Origin: CBDDKU01 sp965230375
GTDB lineage: Bacteria > Bacteroidota > Bacteroidia > Flavobacteriales_D > Cryomorphaceae
Reading direction: 5' to 3'
DNA length: 64,000 bases
NCBI GenBank assembly: GCA_965230375.1
Contig: CBDDKU010000027.1
Span: 62,001 to 126,000, forward strand
Under the pieces are notes generated by a model. It was not told where the DNA came from. It did no database searches and worked only from the letters and a program-made list of their open reading frames with translations. This document shows, piece by piece, positions 16,742-24,277 of the stretch. Each line of letters begins with the position of its first letter. Position 1 is the first letter of the stretch. The translations under genes and the position numbers were made by a program.

Positions 16742-18421
16742 ATGAAACACTCAAGTTTCCTAGCCATATTCTTGACCATCGTCTTGACCGGATTTTCTTC
16801 TTTGGCATTTGCCCAGAATGGAAAGGACACCACAGAAACCGATCAAGTTCAGGTAGTCACTTCAAAAAACGGTTACCCCGTAGTTGTCCAATCCGATACT
16901 CTTTTGCGGATTTATACCAGTAGTGGCGACATTAGCGTAAGACAGCGGGCAAAGGTATTGTCAGAATCACTGGAGAATGCGCGAAGTAATTTTGTGCCAG
17001 GCGAAGACTCGATCAAATCTTCGTGGATTGATGGAAAGCATGGTGAAATTCGATTTCGAGATGAGCTTTTGCTCAGTTTATCTCAAGCAGAAGCAAATGC
17101 ACACGATAAAAGCCTGGATGAATTGACGCTTCAAACCAAAGAAGCTATTGAAGCCAATTTCCAAAAGAATATTTCGCAGAAGGAGACTTTCATCCAATAC
17201 GCCATGTCGATTGGTATTCTCTTTCTGTTCATTTTCATTCTCAACTACTTGCTCAAGTTGGTGTTTAGAAGGGTGAACGCCTTCATAGATAAGCGAAAGG
17301 GTAAGTACCTGAAGGGAATAAAGGTCAAAGAATTTGAGATTCTCGACGCTGAAGATGAGCTTGAACTGGCTTACAAGATTACATCTATCGTTCGGATTTT
17401 GTTGCTGCTTCTTTTAGCCTATGTGACGTTTCCTGTCATTTTTAGTCTTTTCCCGGCCACGGAGCCCATTGCATACAAACTATTCGGATATGTCTACAAT
17501 CCCCTGATTAGCATGGGGCGTTCCTTCCTGGCCTATATACCAAAGCTCTTCACCATCATCGTGATCGTATTTGTGTTCAGGACAATCCTGAAGTACATGA
17601 GGCTATTTGCGCGCCGGGTAGAGCTGGGTAGAATCAGGATCCATGGGTTTTATCCCGATTGGGCGAATACCACTTTTTCACTCATTCGCATCCTGATTAT
17701 CGCATTGGGTATCGTTATGGTTTTTCCATACCTGCCGGGTGCTCAGTCTGAAGTATTTAAGGGAGTTTCGGTCTTTATAGGTATTATCTTTTCGATTGGA
17801 TCCACATCTGTAGTAGGTAATCTTGTAGCGGGTCTTGTCTTGACTTATATGCGTCCTTTCAAAATCGGCGACCGGATTAAGATTGGAGATGTAGAAGGAG
17901 AGATTGTCGAGAAGACGTTCTTCGTCATCCGAATCAAAACCCCGAAGAACGAATACATCACACTTCCCAATGCCAATGTACTGAATGCGCATATCGTCAA
18001 TTACAACCGGTCTTTCGATGACGGGGGAGTGATTCTATTTACCGAAGTCACCATCGGGTACGACGTTCCGTGGAGAAAGGTCCATGACTTGCTTTTGAGA
18101 GCCGCCGTGGAGACGGAGTACATCGAAGAAAAGCCGGAGCCTTTTGTTCTGCAGAAACGGTTGGACGATTATTCTGTGGCCTATCAAATAAACGGGTACA
18201 GCAAAAGACCTTTGTACAAAGACTTGGTCAACTCATTACTTCACCAGCAGATTCAGGACATATTCGCCGAAGCTGGGGTAGAGATCTTATCGCCCAAATA
18301 CGTGGCATCTCGAGATGGAAACGATTCGACCATTCCGAACAATGATCCGCCAGACAAGCCGAAGTCAACGCCTGATCAGCCCGATAAACCAGACCGACCG
18401 GAAAAGCCATCACAGTCGTAG
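16742..18421 (+). CDS. Mechanosensitive ion channel of the MscS family
   Basis: The protein has a signal peptide, a periplasmic N-terminal domain of about 120 residues with a coiled-coil tendency (LSQAEANAHDKSLDELTLQTKEA), then at least four hydrophobic segments and the MscS pore helix with its GxxxG-type pattern (STSVVGNLVAGLVLTYMRPF, about residues 350-373). The beta domain follows: IGDRIKIGDVEGEIVEK, then TLPNANVLNAHIVNYNRS. A proline-rich, charged tail (PDKPKSTPDQPDKPDRPEK) ends the protein. It would open on membrane tension to release solutes during osmotic downshock. It sits 77 nt after the DUF6268-like gene. Confidence 0.92.
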   Translation: MKHSSFLAIFLTIVLTGFSSLAFAQNGKDTTETDQVQVVTSKNGYPVVVQSDTLLRIYTSSGDISVRQRAKVLSESLENARSNFVPGEDSIKSSWIDGKHGEIRFRDELLLSLSQAEANAHDKSLDELTLQTKEAIEANFQKNISQKETFIQYAMSIGILFLFIFILNYLLKLVFRRVNAFIDKRKGKYLKGIKVKEFEILDAEDELELAYKITSIVRILLLLLLAYVTFPVIFSLFPATEPIAYKLFGYVYNPLISMGRSFLAYIPKLFTIIVIVFVFRTILKYMRLFARRVELGRIRIHGFYPDWANTTFSLIRILIIALGIVMVFPYLPGAQSEVFKGVSVFIGIIFSIGSTSVVGNLVAGLVLTYMRPFKIGDRIKIGDVEGEIVEKTFFVIRIKTPKNEYITLPNANVLNAHIVNYNRSFDDGGVILFTEVTIGYDVPWRKVHDLLLRAAVETEYIEEKPEPFVLQKRLDDYSVAYQINGYSKRPLYKDLVNSLLHQQIQDIFAEAGVEILSPKYVASRDGNDSTIPNNDPPDKPKSTPDQPDKPDRPEKPSQS

Positions 18422-18478
18422 CTTTTCTGCACACATGATGTTAAAATTACCCAGGTTCCTATCTGGACTAATTTGAAT

Positions 18479-18486
18479 TATGTTTG
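18479..18486 (+). promoter_or_regulatory. -7 element TATGTTTG for the flavin reductase gene
   Basis: It is an exact TAnnTTTG match located 28 nt before ATG 18515; a matching -33 element is not clear. Confidence 0.5.
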
Positions 18487-18514
18487 ACGTTCATAAAAAT
18501 TCACAATAGCGCTT

Positions 18515-19039
18515 ATGAAGAAAGTACTCACTTTCGGAGCCAGTACCAGCCGAAAATCGATCAACAAGCAATTGGCTTTTTGGGCTGGTGAGCAGGTAGG
18601 AGTAGAGCATATTCACATCGATCTCAATGATTTTGAGATGCCGATTTATTCTATTGATCGCGAAAGAGAAAACGGAATTCCAGATCACGCAAAGCGCTTC
18701 AAAAAACTTCTGGAAGACGCTGATGGCGTGCTTATTTCATTTGCGGAGCACAATGGAGCTTACACCGCGGCATTCAAAAATATCTTCGATTGGATGTCTC
18801 GATTGGGAAATCCCAGATGGTCAAACAAACCCATGTTTCTGATGTCCACATCTCCCGGTGGAAGGGGGGCAAAAAGTGTTCTGGGAATTGCGCTCAACTC
18901 CTTTCCCCACCAAGGTGGAAATGTAGTGGCGAGTTTCTCACTGCCAAAGTTTGGCGAGAATTTTGATAATGGTATTACAGACACAGACTTGAAGAAAGCG
19001 TTCGACGTGCAGGTCGACGCATTTAAATCAGCTCTGTAG
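18515..19039 (+). CDS. NADPH-dependent FMN reductase-like flavoprotein
   Basis: The 174-residue protein has the flavodoxin-like layout of this family: the FMN phosphate loop GASTSRKSINKQLA (residues 8-21), a central strand GVLISFAEHNGAYTAAFKN (the isoalloxazine-contacting E-HNG turn), and KPMFLMSTSPGGRGA. It would reduce FMN or quinones with NAD(P)H, which often protects against oxidative stress. It stands alone with its own -7 element and a hairpin after the stop. The substrate is not known. Confidence 0.88.
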   Translation: MKKVLTFGASTSRKSINKQLAFWAGEQVGVEHIHIDLNDFEMPIYSIDRERENGIPDHAKRFKKLLEDADGVLISFAEHNGAYTAAFKNIFDWMSRLGNPRWSNKPMFLMSTSPGGRGAKSVLGIALNSFPHQGGNVVASFSLPKFGENFDNGITDTDLKKAFDVQVDAFKSAL

Positions 19040-19061
19040 TTTCATTTATTGGTTGGTTAGG

Positions 19062-19121
19062 AAATGCGCCCTGCATTTAGGCCACAGCGAAAGCGACGGT
19101 ATAATTGGGGCGCATTTTTCT
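19062..19121 (+). terminator. Hairpin with long loop and T run
   Basis: AAATGCGCCC (19062-19071) pairs perfectly with GGGCGCATTT (19108-19117), followed by TTCTTTTCTTTG. The 36-nt loop is longer than usual but the stem and T-rich tail fit a terminator. Confidence 0.6.
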
Positions 19122-19133
19122 TTTCTTTGACGC

Positions 19134-19664
19134 ATGACTCGAACTATTTACATCTTCCTAATTCTGGCGCTCATTGGCTGCAATTCCACTAAAGAAGCTC
19201 AAGAAATGCCCCAATCTGATTTGACGGCATTGGTCAAAGCTGTTGCTGCTGACAATTTCATTGGAACGGAAATAGTCGGTAAAGGTGGTGGAGAATCAGA
19301 AGCCTTTGTTCGTCGGAAGGAGCTTATGACCCAAGCGACCACTTCGCAGCTAGATAGCCTGGTAAATCACGAGAATATTGTGGTATCGCTTTCCGCCTTC
19401 GAAGGACTGGCCTTACGTGGAGATGAGTCAGTAGCCGAAAATATTAAAGTCTACCTCGACAATCAGCGTGTCCAGATTATCCAGGGCGATATTGCGCATC
19501 AAGTCTCGGCATTGGAATATGCCTACGTGGAAGTCCTAGGGTACGCCATGAACAATGTCACCTTGACTCCTGATCACGAAGTGCTCATTCAACTGACAGA
19601 CGACACGAAGCGCGTAGTAGAGCGACATATCAGGGGATTTTATCCCACTCAACGAACCGAGTAA
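19134..19664 (+). CDS. Small lipoprotein of unknown function
   Basis: The signal peptide ends in the lipobox LIGC, so the protein is lipidated. The rest (about 160 residues) is mostly helical and resembles a short HEAT-like or armadillo-like bundle: TTSQLDSLVNHENIVVSLSAFEGLALRGDE is a typical helical-repeat phrase. No catalytic residue stands out. The upstream hairpin at 19062-19121 separates it from the flavin reductase gene. Function unknown. Confidence 0.65.
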   Translation: MTRTIYIFLILALIGCNSTKEAQEMPQSDLTALVKAVAADNFIGTEIVGKGGGESEAFVRRKELMTQATTSQLDSLVNHENIVVSLSAFEGLALRGDESVAENIKVYLDNQRVQIIQGDIAHQVSALEYAYVEVLGYAMNNVTLTPDHEVLIQLTDDTKRVVERHIRGFYPTQRTE

Positions 19665-19750
19665 AACCGCAGTTCCCGTCCAATATTGTCATCCAAATGA
19701 CAAACCATTAGATAGCAAAGGTGTTATATTGGGGTCAAAATCTGAAACCA

Positions 19751-22700
19751 ATGAAAATACCTTCTACCCTGAAATGGGCAGTATTCTGCTTTTCCTTTTT
19801 AACAATCAATTCCTTAGCCGCTCAAGACTATGCTGTAGATCAGAGTCAATGGTCGGCGATTAATGAAGTTACCGCGATCAGTCTCTCGGCAGACGAGCCG
19901 CAAATTAGAGCTACGAAAGCTGCTTACTACGAACTCGACTTTAATGCCATTTATGCGAGCTTACTTGCGGCTCAAGACGGAGATCTGATCAGGCTTCCCG
20001 CTGTGAACGGTGGATTTATGGATCTCGTTTTGAACGAGAACACCACTATGTCACAGGGTCTGAAAGAAGCCTATCCATCTATCCGCTCGTTTAACGTAGT
20101 GACACCAATGGGCCGAAATACATGGGGAAAACTCGATATTTCGCCTAAAGGACTTCGCGTCATGCTTATGAGACCTGGAAAATCGACGGTTTACATTGAT
20201 CCGGTTTATCAGAACCAAACCAACGTTTACATGGTGTATGAGCGAAGCGCATTTTATACAGATAAGTCGATGGACTGCCACGTAAATGGTCGTAACAGCG
20301 TAGACCAAGACCAGGCCAAGGCCGGAAATCCCTACAACGATTGCGAGCTCAAAATGTACAGATTGGCTGTAGCTGCTACGGGCGAATACACATCCTTTCA
20401 CGGCGGAACGGTAGAAGACGCCCTGGCTGCGATGATCACCACGATGAACCGAGTTACCGGAGTTTACGAGCGAGATTTTGGAGTGAGCTTTACGCTTATC
20501 GACAATGTGACGGATATCATTTACACCAATTCGGGTTCTGACCCCTATACCAATGGAAACCCTGGTGCGATGATTGGTGAGAATCAAACCAATGTGGACA
20601 ATGTGATTGGGTCGGCCAATTACGACGTGGGTCACGTATTTGGAACCAATAGCGGTGGACTTGCCGGATTAGGAGTTACATGTTCGAATGGATCTAAAGC
20701 TCGTGGAGTAACAGGAAGCGCGGCACCTGTCGGTGACCCTTTTGATATCGACTACGTAGCACACGAACTCGGGCACCAGTTTGGTGGAAACCACAGCTTC
20801 AACAATGCCTGCGGTGGAAACAGAAACAATAGCACGGCTGTGGAGCCGGGGAGTGGGTCTTCAATCATGGCATACGCTGGGATTTGTAATCCAAACGTTC
20901 AGAACAATAGTGATGACCACTTTCACGGTGTGAATATGCGTGAAATCGGTATAGAGATTTCGAGTGACAATTGTCCCGCGGTGACACCAGTTGACAATGT
21001 GGCTCCGGAGATAGACGATCTCGCAGATGTTCAGTATATCCCGATTGGTACGCCTTTTCTTTTGGCCGCTCCAGCAACTGATGCCGATGGCGATTCGTTG
21101 ACTTACTGCTGGGAGCAAATGGATATTGAGATATCTGATCAACCACCAGTTGGTACATCGACGGGTGGACCAAACTTCCGATCAAATTCACCGACACCAG
21201 ACTCAATTCGCTATTTCCCGAGTTTAGAAACGCTGGCTAGCAACGGACCTTTTACTTGGGAAGTAGTGCCAACAGTAGCTCGTGATATGAGTTTTAGAGT
21301 TTCGGTAAGAGACAATGCCGTGGGTGCTGGATGTACCCAATACGATGATATTGAAGTGCAGTCTATAGCTGAAGCCGGACCATTCGTAGTGACTTACCCA
21401 AGTGCATTTGGTATCTCTTGGGATGCCTTCGATTTTGAAACGATCACCTGGGATGTAGCCAATACCACGGCCGCACCGCTTAACGCCGATTTGGTTGACG
21501 TATTTCTTTCAATTGACGGGGGAGAGACCTACGATATTGTTCTAGCCGATGATACCGAAAACGATGGTGAGCTCACCATCCAAGTGCCTAACATCGATAC
21601 GGAAGACGCCCGTGTGATGGTCATGAACTCAGCCGGTACCTTCTTTGATGTTTCCAACAATGATTTTGAAATCAATACCATAGAGAATGGGTTCTATTTC
21701 GAGACGGCTTTCCAGGGTGAGCAGCTCTGTCAAGGCAATGAAGTGAACTTTACTATTGACATCGAAGAAATTGGTGTCTTTGGTGATGAGATCGACATTT
21801 CGGTAACTGAAGAACCTACAAATGGAGATCACATTTTAAGTCAGAACGTAGCTGTAGTGGGCGATGCCATTGAAGTAACGATCAACGGGCTAGACGACAC
21901 ACCAGTTGGGGTTTACAACTTTACTATAACAGGTACGAGTGGGGATTTCACCAATGATATCACTTTTCAGATAGCCGTTGAAGATGCCGATCCACAGCCA
22001 GCTACCTTGAGCACTCCCGAAAATGGAGCTGTGGCCTTGCCGCTCGATGTTATTCTAGCGTGGGAAGATAATCTGACCATCGGAATGACTTATACATTAG
22101 AGCTAGCTACAGATGAAGATTTCACCAATATTGTGGAGACACAAACAGGATTGACTGAAGCCAATGCAATCGCTTCTGGTTTAGATTCTGAAACCACTTA
22201 CTTCTGGCGTGTGATGAATGTTACTTCTTGTGCTACTTCAGCGCCTTCTGCTGATTTCAATTTCACGACATTCATTTGTGAAACGGATATCAACGATACT
22301 CAAACCCTGATCCCAGACAACGAACCAGCTGAGATTCTCTCTCAAATAAATATTGAGACAGAAGCTGTGGTGGCCGAAGTAAACGTGTTGAATGTGGAAG
22401 GAAGTCACCCGCAAATGCCGGAACTTACTTTCAGCCTGATTAGCCCGATGGGTACCGAAGTCGTTCTTGCAAATGGAATCTGCGGATTGAATTTGACCAT
22501 CGAGTCTAATGGTGATGTAGACGTTTCGACACCAGGCGTTATAGCTGGATCTTACGAGTCTTCTGGAGCAGCCGCTTTTGGTGGAAATATTCCTGCGGGT
22601 GGTTTGAGTGGAAGCGTTGTGCAGGCCCTCGACGGATCGGCAAATCCGGAAGAGCTCTGTAATGCGGCTGTAAATGGCGATGAGATCAATGGAAACATTG

Positions 22701-23383
22701 CCATCATTATGCGTGGAAACTGTCCATTCGTTGACAAGGTGCTCAACGCACAGGACGCAGGAGCCATCGGTGTGATTATTGTCAATAACATTCCCGGCGA
22801 TGGATTCTTCAATATGGGCGGTACGTCTAGTCAGATTAACATTCCCGCCGTGATGATGAATTACGAAGACGGAACGCTCTTGATCGACAACATCGGAGGA
22901 GATACCGAAGGATTTGCTTTTAGCTTTGATGACGATGCTTTGGAATTCGATTTTGCCTGTCCCGCTACAGATGGTGGCACCTATGTTCCAGCTGAAGCTC
23001 TAACGGCTTTCAACGGCGAGAATGCCATGGGGCAGTGGACTTTGAAAGTGGTGGATGCCGTAGCCGGAAACGGTGGCTCTTTGGACAATTGGCAGCTCGA
23101 TATCTGCTTCTCTGACCAGGATGTTGACGGACTTGAAGAGCTCTCTTCCTTTGAGTCATCGGTTTATCCAAACCCGACTTCGTCTACGCTTACCATCGCC
23201 CTTGAGAATCTAATAGCAGACCGCATTCGGATTTGGGACATTTCAGGTAGGCAACTAGCTTCGGCAAATCCTTCAAACAGTTTGACCGAAATTGACATGT
23301 CTCGCTTCGAGTCGGGTGTGTACTTTGTCGAGATAGAAGTGGAAGGATACCAGGCCGCGGTGCACCGCATCGTCCGCCAATAG
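19751..23383 (+). CDS. Large secreted reprolysin-like metalloprotease with PA, P and T9SS domains
   Basis: I chose ATG 19751 (MKIPSTLKWAVFC), which starts a signal peptide ending LAAQ; a GTG at 19721 would add ten residues. After a propeptide-like region comes the M12-type zinc site HELGHQFGGNH at about residues 337-347, followed by a Met-turn-like segment SIMAYAG. Downstream are Ig-like segments, an FN3-like domain (about 750-840: TLSTPENGAVALPLDVILAW), then a proprotein-convertase P domain interrupted by a PA domain (GNIAIIMRGNCPFVDKV, then DAGAIGVIIVNN, about 970-1040). The C-terminal type A T9SS sorting domain starts at YPNPTSSTLTI (about 1137). It would degrade proteins outside the cell. 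Confidence 0.93.
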   Translation: MKIPSTLKWAVFCFSFLTINSLAAQDYAVDQSQWSAINEVTAISLSADEPQIRATKAAYYELDFNAIYASLLAAQDGDLIRLPAVNGGFMDLVLNENTTMSQGLKEAYPSIRSFNVVTPMGRNTWGKLDISPKGLRVMLMRPGKSTVYIDPVYQNQTNVYMVYERSAFYTDKSMDCHVNGRNSVDQDQAKAGNPYNDCELKMYRLAVAATGEYTSFHGGTVEDALAAMITTMNRVTGVYERDFGVSFTLIDNVTDIIYTNSGSDPYTNGNPGAMIGENQTNVDNVIGSANYDVGHVFGTNSGGLAGLGVTCSNGSKARGVTGSAAPVGDPFDIDYVAHELGHQFGGNHSFNNACGGNRNNSTAVEPGSGSSIMAYAGICNPNVQNNSDDHFHGVNMREIGIEISSDNCPAVTPVDNVAPEIDDLADVQYIPIGTPFLLAAPATDADGDSLTYCWEQMDIEISDQPPVGTSTGGPNFRSNSPTPDSIRYFPSLETLASNGPFTWEVVPTVARDMSFRVSVRDNAVGAGCTQYDDIEVQSIAEAGPFVVTYPSAFGISWDAFDFETITWDVANTTAAPLNADLVDVFLSIDGGETYDIVLADDTENDGELTIQVPNIDTEDARVMVMNSAGTFFDVSNNDFEINTIENGFYFETAFQGEQLCQGNEVNFTIDIEEIGVFGDEIDISVTEEPTNGDHILSQNVAVVGDAIEVTINGLDDTPVGVYNFTITGTSGDFTNDITFQIAVEDADPQPATLSTPENGAVALPLDVILAWEDNLTIGMTYTLELATDEDFTNIVETQTGLTEANAIASGLDSETTYFWRVMNVTSCATSAPSADFNFTTFICETDINDTQTLIPDNEPAEILSQINIETEAVVAEVNVLNVEGSHPQMPELTFSLISPMGTEVVLANGICGLNLTIESNGDVDVSTPGVIAGSYESSGAAAFGGNIPAGGLSGSVVQALDGSANPEELCNAAVNGDEINGNIAIIMRGNCPFVDKVLNAQDAGAIGVIIVNNIPGDGFFNMGGTSSQINIPAVMMNYEDGTLLIDNIGGDTEGFAFSFDDDALEFDFACPATDGGTYVPAEALTAFNGENAMGQWTLKVVDAVAGNGGSLDNWQLDICFSDQDVDGLEELSSFESSVYPNPTSSTLTIALENLIADRIRIWDISGRQLASANPSNSLTEIDMSRFESGVYFVEIEVEGYQAAVHRIVRQ

Positions 23384-23414
23384 ATTATTCGTTACATGCG
23401 TTATTTAAGCATGG

Positions 23415-23444
23415 AAGGTCGACCCTTAGGGGCCGACCTTTTTT
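23415..23444. terminator. Terminator after the metalloprotease gene
   Basis: AAGGTCGACCC and GGGGCCGACCTT form a stem with one mismatch, followed by TTTTTTG on the plus strand. It lies between two convergent genes and may work both ways. Confidence 0.82.
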
Positions 23445-23463
23445 GTTTGAATAGAAAACGTTT

Positions 23464-23892
23464 CTAGTTTGCCACCTGCTGCTTAAGAGAAACCTGAACA
23501 TCAACATTTCCGCGAATGGCACGTGAGTAGGGGCAAATTTCATGCGCTTTTTGAAGGAGTTCGTTCGCCTTGGCTTCATCTACGCCATTTATAGCGACTT
23601 CGATCTTTGCGGTAATCCCATACTTGTTGTCATCCGATTTAGCCAATCCCACAGTTGCTGAAGTAGTCGATTCTATTTTGACTTTCTCCATTTGGGCTAC
23701 CAGGTTCAAGGCTCCATCAAAGCAGGACGAGTAGGTAGCTGCGAAGAGCTGTTCTGGATTGGTGTATCTTCCGCCATCGCCACCCATTTTGGTAGGAACG
23801 CGCAATTCCATATCGATAAGTCCGTCTTCGCTTTTTACGTGGCCGTTTCTTCCGCCTGTGGCCGTTGCTGTTGTTTCAAATAGTTGTGTCAT
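23464..23892 (-). CDS. ohr: Organic hydroperoxide resistance protein (OsmC/Ohr family)
   Basis: The 142-residue protein has the Ohr signature: GGRNGHVKSEDGLIDMELR near the N-terminus, NPEQLFAATYSSCFDGAL with the peroxidatic cysteine C57, and EICPYSRAIRGN with the second cysteine C120. These two cysteines reduce organic peroxides using a lipoyl-dependent dithiol system. The length equals that of typical Ohr. It is transcribed alone on the minus strand and convergent with the metalloprotease gene. Its upstream region contains an imperfect palindrome, CCTAAGGTATTTAGG at 23917-23931, but I see no OhrR gene nearby. Confidence 0.93.
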   Translation of the reverse strand: MTQLFETTATATGGRNGHVKSEDGLIDMELRVPTKMGGDGGRYTNPEQLFAATYSSCFDGALNLVAQMEKVKIESTTSATVGLAKSDDNKYGITAKIEVAINGVDEAKANELLQKAHEICPYSRAIRGNVDVQVSLKQQVAN

Positions 23893-24277
23893 GATCTTTC
23901 TTTTAATTGGTTTTACCCTAAGGTATTTAGGTGAATTTACTCAAGATGGACTGAAGGCAGCGCTTTTTTTCTTCCCCAAAAATTTATTTGTAAACGCCGC
24001 TGTCATTCTCTTGCATTTAGCAGATGTCCTTCCCGTGATTGACTAACAGCGGTGGACATGAATTGTTGAGTCGGAACATGTTTCGGAGGGAATCGGCTGA
24101 AGGAAATTTGTTTCACGCACTCTATTTATGCGTGGAAGGCCGGTCTTTATTATTCGTGAATGGTTTAACCCTTTTTCTATTCAGTTTATTAAAAGGCTAA
24201 TAAAAACATCAAGCTAAAAATATTGTCATTGTAGTTTTGGGAGCGTAATTTTGTAGGGTCGCAATTAAGCCCGATCC
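23893..24277. other. 385-bp divergent intergenic region between ohr and dnaE-like gene
   Basis: No gene is supported. The left part holds the ohr upstream region with the short palindrome CCTAAGGTATTTAGG (23917-23931). The right end holds two overlapping TAnnTTTG -7 elements for the polymerase gene. A plus-strand open frame (23759-24046) overlaps the ohr coding region and is not credible. Confidence 0.6.
24223..24253 (+). promoter_or_regulatory. Promoter of the DnaE-like polymerase gene
   Basis: TTG at 24223-24225 is followed after 20 nt by TAATTTTG (24246-24253), fitting the Bacteroidota -33/-7 arrangement. A second octamer TAGTTTTG lies at 24232-24239. The ATG is at 24278. Confidence 0.6.

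Noticed and set aside
19686..19703. 7-bp inverted repeat TTGTCAT-CCAA-ATGACAA upstream of the metalloprotease gene
   Set aside because: It is short, and no regulator or T run nearby gives it a role; it is not enough to call an operator or terminator.
20051..20635. Long minus-strand open frame inside the metalloprotease gene
   Set aside because: It lies opposite the protease domain; the sense frame has a full zinc motif and downstream domains.
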